Assembly: GCF_014654675.1 (NCBI RefSeq)
Contig: NZ_BNBC01000056.1
Coordinates: 1-60,324 of the forward strand
DNA length: 60,324 nt
Source: Streptomyces spiralis
GTDB lineage: Bacteria > Actinomycetota > Actinomycetes > Streptomycetales > Streptomycetaceae
Direction: 5' to 3'
The translations under genes were made by a program, and so were the position numbers. The notes beneath the pieces were generated by a model that was not told the DNA's origin, did no database searches, and was given only the letters and a program-made list of their open reading frames with translations. Positions within the stretch are counted from its first letter, which is position 1. Each line of letters begins with the position of its first letter. Below, in pieces: positions 43,002-49,583 of the stretch.

Positions 43002-43043
43002 AGTCGAATGACCGATGCCGCGGCAGACCGCTCTCCTTACCGT
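43002..43043 (+). promoter_or_regulatory. Orphan AGTC-box promoter
   Basis: An exact copy AGTC-GAAT-GAC-C-GATG at 43002-43017, with a well-placed TACCGT at 43038-43043. Unlike all other copies, no protein gene follows on this strand. Confidence 0.55.
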
Positions 43044-43049
43044 GGATAC

Positions 43050-43235
43050 CGGAACGCCCGGACGGTGACCGGCAGGGAACGCGAAGGGCCAGGCATCTCG
43101 GCACTGCAAACTCCTCGTGCCCGTGGGAAGACGGGCGGTACACGGTTTCGAGCCAATCCAGAGGTAGACCAGAAAAGGCCGAATGCGAGCGGCGCGGTCG
43201 CCGCCGAAGCGAGGGGGTCCCCTTTTCGGCGGCGG
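43050..43235 (+). ncRNA. Candidate small RNA driven by the orphan AGTC-box
   Basis: The segment begins just after the -10-like hexamer at 43038-43043 and ends at a strong hairpin (43200-43233). No supportable reading frame with a start and ribosome-binding site lies inside it. A transcript of about 185 nt is predicted. Inference only; a decayed gene is the alternative. Confidence 0.3.
43200..43233. terminator. Bidirectional hairpin downstream of dps
   Basis: A 9-bp outer stem (43200-43208 with 43225-43233) encloses a GGGG-T-CCCC inner stem. It serves the minus-strand dps end and any plus-strand transcript from 43044. Confidence 0.65.
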
Positions 43236-43255
43236 CCGTTTCCGCGAATTCGGGT

Positions 43256-43729
43256 TCAGTCCCGGTTTTCCGCCTGGAACATCCAGTATTCCTTCTCCAG
43301 CTCCGCGGTGAGACCGATGAACAGGTCCTGTGTCACGGCGTCGGCCTTCTCCATGGCCTCGATCCGGGCACGCATCCGATTGATCAGCACACCGTAGGTC
43401 TCGACGAGCACGGCGACCACGCGGCCGTCCTGGATCCAGCCTTCGGGGAACGCGGGCAGTCCGCTGCTCTTCGCCACGGTCGTCGCCCGGCCGTCGGGAC
43501 TGACCCCGATGGCGGCGGCCCGCTCGGCGACGGTGTCGGCGTAGGTGCGGGCCGCGGTGACGACCTCGTCGAGCTGCAGGTGGATCGACCGGAACCGGGG
43601 GCCGTAGAGGTTCCAGTGGGCCTGCTTGGCCACCAGCGACAGGTCGAGCAGGTCCGACAGCGCCCCCTGCAGGGCCTCTCCGGCTATCTGCCGGTTCTCT
43701 TCGGAAAGCGGGCTCTTGACCACGGACAT
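43256..43729 (-). CDS. dps: Dps-family DNA-binding/ferritin-like protein
   Basis: A 157-residue Dps. The ferroxidase signature is clear: LVAKQAHWNLYGPRFRSIHLQLDEVV (His, Asp and Glu of the inter-subunit iron site) followed by YADTVAERAAAIGVSPDGRA. Dps oxidises and stores iron, protecting DNA from hydrogen peroxide. Start MSVVKSPLSEENR (43729) is chosen because a longer frame would translate the operator upstream. The short N-terminus lacks the long lysine tail of E. coli Dps. A hairpin ends the transcript. Confidence 0.92.
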   Translation of the reverse strand: MSVVKSPLSEENRQIAGEALQGALSDLLDLSLVAKQAHWNLYGPRFRSIHLQLDEVVTAARTYADTVAERAAAIGVSPDGRATTVAKSSGLPAFPEGWIQDGRVVAVLVETYGVLINRMRARIEAMEKADAVTQDLFIGLTAELEKEYWMFQAENRD

Positions 43730-43744
43730 GAGGGACCCTTCTGA

Positions 43745-43760
43745 CTGTAAATAATTACAG
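43745..43760. promoter_or_regulatory. AT-rich operator-like dyad before dps (CTGTAA-N4-TTACAG)
   Basis: Perfect 6-bp arms in an AT-rich 16-mer, 16 bp upstream of the dps start codon. The shape resembles Fur/PerR-family sites, and the position over the leader or promoter suggests repression. The regulator is not identified. Confidence 0.5.
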
Positions 43761-43889
43761 AAGCCGCGAATTGGCGGTTCCACCAGCTCATCAGCGGACG
43801 TATCCCCCGGGCAAGTGATCAAGCCGCCGTCGTCCCGATCGGTCGGGAAGACCTCCCGTTCGGTCGGCCGGCGGCCATGGCGGTCACAG

Positions 43890-44471
43890 CTAGGGGGCCG
43901 GCGGACTGGTGGAGATGATGAACTCGACCGTCGTGTCCGTCCGGTTGAGGTAGCGGTGTGGCACCCCCGAATCGAACGTCACCGCCTCGCCGGTCCGCAC
44001 GGCCGTGACACTCCCCTCGACATCCGCGCTCAGGGTTCCTCGCACGACGTACGCGCACTCGATCGACGTGTGGCTCCAAGGCTGGTCACTCGTCGCGTCC
44101 CCCGGTTCGAGCACCGCTCGCAGCACTTCCAGAGCCCCGTTGCTGGGTGTGAGCCGCTCGTAGCGCACGGCGCCGTGCGGGCTCAGGAGCAGGGAACGTT
44201 CCCCTGGGCGGCTTATGTTGACGGAGACCGGCCGGCCCTCGGTCAGCAGGTCGGCCACCGACATCGCGTAGACCTGGGCGAGCCTGCGAAGAGTGGAGAG
44301 GCTGGGCTCGGTCACGCCGCGCTCGACCTGGCTCAGCAGAGTCGGGGAAACCCCCACCGCGGTGGCCAGGGCGCGGAGGCTGAGGCCCCTCGCGGTGCGA
44401 AGCTCCCTGAGTTGACTGCCGATCATCGCCATCCATCGTGTCCATTGCGTGGCGTCCCGTGGCGCCTGCAT
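43890..44471 (-). CDS. XRE-family regulator with C-terminal cupin domain
   Basis: A 193-residue protein. HTH: IGSQLRELRTARGLSLRALATAVGVSPTLLSQVERGVTEPSLSTLRRLA; cupin: HTSIECAYVVRGTLSADVEG through GVPHRYLNRTDTTVEF. Such regulators sense small metabolites (for example PuuR, SutR). The actual start may be MAMIGSQL (44432) or MIGSQL (44426), since no clear ribosome-binding site precedes the first ATG. It lies 160 bp upstream of dps on the same strand, and its target is unknown. Confidence 0.85.
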   Translation of the reverse strand: MQAPRDATQWTRWMAMIGSQLRELRTARGLSLRALATAVGVSPTLLSQVERGVTEPSLSTLRRLAQVYAMSVADLLTEGRPVSVNISRPGERSLLLSPHGAVRYERLTPSNGALEVLRAVLEPGDATSDQPWSHTSIECAYVVRGTLSADVEGSVTAVRTGEAVTFDSGVPHRYLNRTDTTVEFIISTSPPAP

Positions 44472-44643
44472 GCCGACGTGCTCGCGGGCTTGCGCCCACG
44501 GCGGGCAAATCCCATAGCCGAGGGAGAATCGTCAGCCCGCCGGGCAAGGATAGTGAATTTACATCCGTGCACTGTCACTGCACATTCGGCACCGGTCTCA
44601 CGGTATTCCGCAGCGCGGATCAGCAATTCACGAAGCCTTCTCC

Positions 44644-45393
44644 TCAGACGACACCCTTACGGATCCCGTATGCCACGGCATGGGTGCGATTACGCAGTTT
44701 CAGGCGGGTCGTCACTTCGTGCAGCACACTCTTGATGGTGCGTTCGGAATAGCTGAGCCGGTCCGCGATCTCAAGGGTACTCAGTCCTTCGGCCAGCAGC
44801 CTCAGGACGGCGGTCTCCCTCGGTGTCAGGTCGCTGTCCCTGAGCAGCGCCGACGACTGCAGTACCCGTAGCTCTTCGACGACCGTGCGGACAAGGGCCG
44901 GCGGCATGGGGGCTTCGCCGGAGAGAGCCTTCCGGGCAGCCAGCAGCACGGTGGAGTAGCGGGCCTCGCGCCGCAACAGCACGCCGACCACTCCGAAACG
45001 CACGGCGCTCAGGAGGTGCCTCTCGCTGATCTCGTCGACGACCAGCAGGACAGGGGGACCTTCCCCGCCCGTCTCCTCGAACAGATCCTGCAGCCTGCCG
45101 ACCGTCGCGTCCGTCACCGCGTGGTCCAGTACCAGCACGATTTCGGCGCGTTGCCGCTCGTCCCAGGGAACCAGAAGCACTGCCTCGGCACCGCTGAGGT
45201 AAGCCTCGGCGCCTTCGCCGGTGATCGCGTCAGCCGCTCTGACAGTGATGGCCACAGGGCGTGGCTCATGCATCACGTCCGGGTGGCCGGTCCCATCAGG
45301 CGTCCGGGCGGCGGGTACGGCCGTGAGGTGGGCGCGCCCACCTGTGCCGGAACGCACGGGTACCGGTGATGTCACCGCGATGACTCCCTTCAT
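44644..45393 (-). CDS. LuxR-family regulator with atypical receiver-like domain
   Basis: A 249-residue protein. The middle (about 75-165) has the alternating pattern of a response-regulator receiver, but the usual acidic pocket and the Lys near the end are not evident. The C-terminal HTH is LTPRETAVLRLLAEGLSTLEIADRLSYSERTIKSVLHEV. Its ATG overlaps the stop of LAL-5 (ATGA), so the two are translationally coupled and probably act together. Such unphosphorylated receivers often bind small ligands (family knowledge). Confidence 0.82.
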   Translation of the reverse strand: MKGVIAVTSPVPVRSGTGGRAHLTAVPAARTPDGTGHPDVMHEPRPVAITVRAADAITGEGAEAYLSGAEAVLLVPWDERQRAEIVLVLDHAVTDATVGRLQDLFEETGGEGPPVLLVVDEISERHLLSAVRFGVVGVLLRREARYSTVLLAARKALSGEAPMPPALVRTVVEELRVLQSSALLRDSDLTPRETAVLRLLAEGLSTLEIADRLSYSERTIKSVLHEVTTRLKLRNRTHAVAYGIRKGVV

Positions 45394-48263
45394 GTGCGGT
45401 CGTCGAAGTCCCGCAGGGCGCTCCTCAGTTCACGGCGTGAGCTGATGCCGAGGCGGGGGAAGACCTTGTAGAGGTGGGAACCGACGGTCCTCGGCGAGAT
45501 GAAGAGCTGGTCGGCGATCTGCCGGTTGGACAGTCCGGCGGCTGCCAGACGGGCGATCCTGCGCTCCTGCGCCGACAGGAAGAGCACTCCTGAGGTGGGC
45601 GTTTCTTCGGCGCCTTGGTCACGGACGCTGACACCGGTCGCCCGGAGCTCCCGACGGGCCCTCTCACGCCACGGCGCGGCGCCCAACCGGGCGAACGCGT
45701 CGTGCGCCGCGCGGAGCTGAGTGCGGGCCGCCGACGTCTCCCGCTGCCGGCGCAGCCAGCTGCCGTAGTCGAGAGCGAGCCGCGCCCGGTCGAAGGGACA
45801 GGAAGACTTCCTGGCCGCCTCGTGGGCACGCCTGAACCTGTCCTCGGTGTCGGGGGCTCCCGCATGGGCGGAGATCAGCGCTTCCCCGTGGCCGACCCGC
45901 ACGGCCATATCCGCCGACACCTGGTCGAGCCCGAGCTCGACCGCCCGATCGTGCTGCCGTCGAGCCCCCGCAATGTCCTCCCTGGCCAGCGCAGCCTGCA
46001 CCACGTCGACGTGAGCGCGGCGAGCCACGGTGCTCACCAGCGAGTCGTCCGCGACCGGGAGGGCCACCAGCCCCACCACGTCGGCCGGTGTTTCGTCACC
46101 AGCCGCGAGAGCCATGACGCACGCGGCGTGAGCCGCCAGTTGGACATGGTGGACGGAGCCGTGGTCCACCCCCCACTGACGCACCTGTCGCAGCAAGGGC
46201 TCGGCCTCGTCCCGGCGGCCCTGGTAGGAGCAGACCATCAACAGCTGGGCCCTGATGTCGACGCCGCGGCGCGCGAGCCCGTCCCGCCCCGCCGCCTCGA
46301 TCCGCGAGGGAGCGATCCGGCGGAGCTCGGCCCACCGGCCGGCGGAGACCATCAAGTCGGCCTGGAGCGCCCAGCAGTGATGCAGGCGCGTCCGGTCGTC
46401 TCGTTCCACGCGGCGCAGTGCGGTGGAGACGAGATGATTGCCGAGGGCCGTCTCATCGATCCGGAGCGCGGTGTCCGCGAGCCAGACGAGTTCCCGGGCG
46501 TCGAACGGGCCCTGAGCGGTGTCGAGCCTGTCGGCGGCCTCGTGCAGCTGGGCCCTGCTGCCGGCTGCCCGGGAGGTGGCGGCGAGCTGGGCCGTCACGG
46601 CGATCCGCAGGGGCGCGCCACCCTGGCCGAATCGGTCCAGCCAGTCGAGGGCCTGCCTCGCGGGACCGGGCCGGTGCAGAAGCGAACTCAGCTCGGCCAG
46701 GCGCAGGACGGTCTCGTCCCGCACGTCCGCGCCGACGACGGGGCCGGGCTTCAGAGCGTCCGCCAGTTCCCGGCGAGCGTGTTCTGCGAAGAAGGCGGTC
46801 TCGTACTCGGCGCACGCCCGGACCAGCTGGAGCGTACGGGCGGTGGCCGACCGGCCGTCCGCGATGTCCGACTCCCGGGTCAGGGCCAGGGCCAGGCCCG
46901 GGCGCCCCGCTCGGAGAGCGGCGCTGCCTGCCGCCACGTGGCGTCGCGTCCGTTCGGCCGGAAGCGTGGTCAGGTCGCCCGCCCGCTGGTACGCCCGAAC
47001 CGCCACGTTCCAGTCGCCGCGGGTCGTCGCCGCACGCGCCAGTGCCTCCAGCCGCGCGGCGGTGTCCTCCCCCCGTGTATCCGCCCGGCCCCGGTGGCCG
47101 AGGGCGTCATAACGGGCCAGTCCGTACTCCGCCCACGCCGCGTACGCCTTCCGCCGCAGGGAGGCTGGTGCCGTGGAGTCGGCCACCGAGCGGTACACCG
47201 GTTCGGCGAAGCACAGTACGCGGTCCCCGACGACCAGGCCGGCCCGCTCCGCCACGGCGATCGCGTTCGGGCTGATGCCCAGGTTCTCCGCCACCGAGTT
47301 GACGAGCTTCCGCTCGACCTCGCCGGCGGCGATCGCCATCAGCGACAGAACCGTACGGGTGTCGGCAGGCAGTTCACGGAACCGGCCGCCCAGGGCGCGG
47401 TCCAGCGCCGGACCTGCCGGAAGCGGGTCGGGCAGCAGCGCCTCACCTCGCCGTTGTCTGGAGGTCAGCGCCGCCGGAAGATCGAGCAGAGCCAGCGGAT
47501 TGCCCCCGGCGGCCGCCATCACGGTGGACCGAACGAGGGGCGCGAGGCCGGGGTGGTGGTCGGCGAGCAGCGCGGCTGCCGAGGTGTCGTCCAGTGCGTC
47601 GAGCACGATCTCCTTGACGTCGTCGCCGTCGAACGGGCCGTGACGGTGCGACGGTGCTGCCGCCAGGATCACCAGCCGACTGCCCTGCAGACGGTGCGCG
47701 AGGAACGCGAGGGCCCGCGCCGAACCGGGATCGAGCCAGTGGCAGTCGTCGACGATCACGAGTGTGGGGCAGGCCCGTGCGGCGGCGAAGAGCATCTGCC
47801 ACAGCGCGGAGTACGCCAGCAGCGCGTCCGAGGAGCCGACGCCGACGGCCATGGCGTCCAGAAACGCACTGCGCAGCGAGTACGGCAGGTCCGGTGACGT
47901 GTTGAGTACGGGGTAGGCCAAGGACCGCAGGGCGGCGAACGGGACGAGCGCGCCCTGATGGGTCCCTGCCAGGTGGAACACCTGCCAGCCTTCGGTGACC
48001 GCCCGGTCCGCCGTCCAGCGCAACAGGGCGCTCTTTCCGCTACCGGGGCCACCGCGCAGCACCACCGCGGTTCCGTGGTGCTCCCGTGCACGGTCGAGGG
48101 CCATACCGATACCGGTGAGCGCCTCGTCCCGGCCGCGCAGCGGGGTGCCGACGACGAGTGCCGCCGCCAGGGCGCCGTATCCCCGGGTGTTCGATCGCCC
48201 CACGTCCGTCGCCGGGTCCGGCGTGGGAGGGGTCGGTGATGGAGCACTGGTCCGGACGTTCAT
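45390..48263 (-). CDS. LAL-type giant LuxR regulator (LAL-5)
   Basis: A 957-residue AAA-LuxR protein. TPLRGRDEALTGIG starts the ATPase, Walker A is GGPGSGKSALLRW near 75, Walker B is PTLVIVDDCHWLDPGSARAL. The C-terminal HTH reads LSAQERRIARLAAAGLSNRQIADQLFISPRTVGSHLYKVF. It is coupled by an ATGA overlap to the small LuxR gene, an arrangement not seen at the other five LAL genes. It is divergent from the HD-domain gene, with a 7-bp-arm dyad in the 269-bp control region. Confidence 0.9.
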   Translation of the reverse strand: MNVRTSAPSPTPPTPDPATDVGRSNTRGYGALAAALVVGTPLRGRDEALTGIGMALDRAREHHGTAVVLRGGPGSGKSALLRWTADRAVTEGWQVFHLAGTHQGALVPFAALRSLAYPVLNTSPDLPYSLRSAFLDAMAVGVGSSDALLAYSALWQMLFAAARACPTLVIVDDCHWLDPGSARALAFLAHRLQGSRLVILAAAPSHRHGPFDGDDVKEIVLDALDDTSAAALLADHHPGLAPLVRSTVMAAAGGNPLALLDLPAALTSRQRRGEALLPDPLPAGPALDRALGGRFRELPADTRTVLSLMAIAAGEVERKLVNSVAENLGISPNAIAVAERAGLVVGDRVLCFAEPVYRSVADSTAPASLRRKAYAAWAEYGLARYDALGHRGRADTRGEDTAARLEALARAATTRGDWNVAVRAYQRAGDLTTLPAERTRRHVAAGSAALRAGRPGLALALTRESDIADGRSATARTLQLVRACAEYETAFFAEHARRELADALKPGPVVGADVRDETVLRLAELSSLLHRPGPARQALDWLDRFGQGGAPLRIAVTAQLAATSRAAGSRAQLHEAADRLDTAQGPFDARELVWLADTALRIDETALGNHLVSTALRRVERDDRTRLHHCWALQADLMVSAGRWAELRRIAPSRIEAAGRDGLARRGVDIRAQLLMVCSYQGRRDEAEPLLRQVRQWGVDHGSVHHVQLAAHAACVMALAAGDETPADVVGLVALPVADDSLVSTVARRAHVDVVQAALAREDIAGARRQHDRAVELGLDQVSADMAVRVGHGEALISAHAGAPDTEDRFRRAHEAARKSSCPFDRARLALDYGSWLRRQRETSAARTQLRAAHDAFARLGAAPWRERARRELRATGVSVRDQGAEETPTSGVLFLSAQERRIARLAAAGLSNRQIADQLFISPRTVGSHLYKVFPRLGISSRRELRSALRDFDDRT

Positions 48264-48351
48264 GGTTTTCGCCCCTCGTAGTGACGTACCACCGGACGAG
48301 GCTCAGTGCCGGTGTACGAGCCACCCTGGCACCGGGCTCATGAGTGCCGCA

Positions 48352-48367
48352 TCGCATGGTCATGCGA
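48352..48367. promoter_or_regulatory. Inverted repeat TCGCATG-GT-CATGCGA
   Basis: Perfect 7-bp arms with a 2-bp centre, between the divergent LAL-5 and HD-domain genes. It is a candidate dimer operator. Confidence 0.35.
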
Positions 48368-48453
48368 CAAATCCGCCAAGGCTCGGCGAGGCGGCCGTCG
48401 TTCCCCCGTCGGCCCGCTTTTCCCGGATCGGTGCGGAGATCGGTCACCGCCTA

Positions 48454-48496
48454 AGCCGTTCGGCAGATGCCTTACCCGGCGCTGTCGACGGAGACT
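48454..48496 (+). promoter_or_regulatory. AGTC-box-like promoter of the HD-domain gene
   Basis: A divergent copy AGCC-GTTC-GGC-A-GATG at 48454-48469. The two changes are compensatory in the inverted repeat (GTC/GAC becomes GCC/GGC). GGAGACT lies at 48490-48496. Confidence 0.45.
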
Positions 48497-48532
48497 CGCC
48501 TTTCCCACAACTCCCGAGAAGGAGGGACTGGC

Positions 48533-49180
48533 ATGTCCACCACCGAACCGACCGTGGCCGGCATCACTGTTCCCGACACCAAGCTCGCTCGCGCGGCCAC
48601 CAAACTGATCAGGGACACGACGTCGGACCTGGTCTACCACCACTCCCGCCGCGTCTTCTGGTTCGGCAGCCTGCAGGGGCGCAACCGTGGGCTGAGCTTC
48701 GACGCGGAGCTTCTGTACATCGGCGCGATGTTCCACGACGTCGGACTGAGCGAGTCCTTCGGCACCAGCGGCCGGCGTTTCGAAGTGGACGGCGCGGACG
48801 AGGCACGGCGCTTCCTCCAGAGCCACAACGTCCCGGAGGACAGCATCCGACGGGTCTGGACGGCCATCGCGCTGCACACCACGCCAGGTATCCCCGAGTT
48901 CATGGAGCCGGAGGTCGCCCTGGTCACTGCCGGAGTCGAATACGACGTCCTGGGCATCGGGTACGCGGACATCGGCGACGCGGACCGGGCGGAGATCACC
49001 CGGCTGCACCCCCGGCCGAGCTTCAAACAGAACATCCTGAAGGCGTTCACCGAGGGGATCGCGCCGAAGCCCGAGACGACGTTCGGGAATGTCAAGGCCG
49101 ACGTGCTGGAGCGGTTCTCGCCGGGGTACCGGCGCGAGAACTTCGTCGACATCATCGAGAACTCGGCCTGGCCCGAGTGA
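48533..49180 (+). CDS. HD-domain protein (cyanamide hydratase-like)
   Basis: A 215-residue HD-superfamily protein. His of HHSRRVFWFG, the HD pair in YIGAMFHDVGLS and the later IALHTTPGIPEF give the metal-binding order H...HD...H, as in cyanamide hydratase/DUF-type HD proteins. RFEVDGADEARRFLQSH and RPSFKQNILKAF are also family-like. It may hydrate a nitrile-like compound or hydrolyse a phosphoester; which one cannot be decided. AAGGAGG precedes ATG 48533. Two terminator hairpins follow. Confidence 0.82.
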   Translation: MSTTEPTVAGITVPDTKLARAATKLIRDTTSDLVYHHSRRVFWFGSLQGRNRGLSFDAELLYIGAMFHDVGLSESFGTSGRRFEVDGADEARRFLQSHNVPEDSIRRVWTAIALHTTPGIPEFMEPEVALVTAGVEYDVLGIGYADIGDADRAEITRLHPRPSFKQNILKAFTEGIAPKPETTFGNVKADVLERFSPGYRRENFVDIIENSAWPE

Positions 49181-49187
49181 CCACCGC

Positions 49188-49206
49188 ACCGGGCCAACGG
49201 CCCGGT
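49188..49206 (+). terminator. Hairpin 1 after the HD-domain gene
   Basis: An 8-bp perfect stem with a 3-nt loop, 7 bp after the stop. Confidence 0.6.
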
Positions 49207-49215
49207 AACGGCACC

Positions 49216-49250
49216 GCCCCCGTCGCTTCCGCAAGGCATGCGACGGGGGC
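49216..49250 (+). terminator. Hairpin 2 after the HD-domain gene
   Basis: An 11-bp perfect stem (49216-49226 with 49240-49250), 13-nt loop, then a short T-rich stretch. Confidence 0.75.
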
Positions 49251-49583
49251 CCGTGTGTTTCCACGCCGGGGCCGACGCCCGACGCCTGCCCGATAGTGCC
49301 CCATTCCTGCCCGGTGTGTCGGTTCAGGAAAGAAGGCACAGGTCAGAGATCTCTCGCACGCTCTCGCCCGCCCGCCCGTGAGAGCGCTCCCGGGTGTGCG
49401 ACCGCCGGCACTGTGTAGTCTGGCTGCACGCTATGACCCGATTGGCTGCCCACGCGGCGGCCTGCCCGATCTTCCCCGCGCACCCGCTTTCCGTGCAGCT
49501 GGCAGCGCGCAAGAGCGAACTCCCCCACAGCCGGGTCCTTGCCACAGCAGTCGGCACAGCTCCCATACGGAGGAGGCGGACGA
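49251..49583. other. Gene-free leader region of LAL-6
   Basis: No supportable gene on either strand. The last 20 bp carry a strong GGAGGAGG ribosome-binding site for LAL-6. No AGTC-box is present. Confidence 0.4.

Noticed and set aside
43018..43397. A 251-residue frame running from LAL-4 into the dps region
   Set aside because: Out of frame with LAL-4 and antisense to dps; no homology.
45615..47897. A 760-residue open frame opposite LAL-5
   Set aside because: Shadow frame with no recognisable domain.
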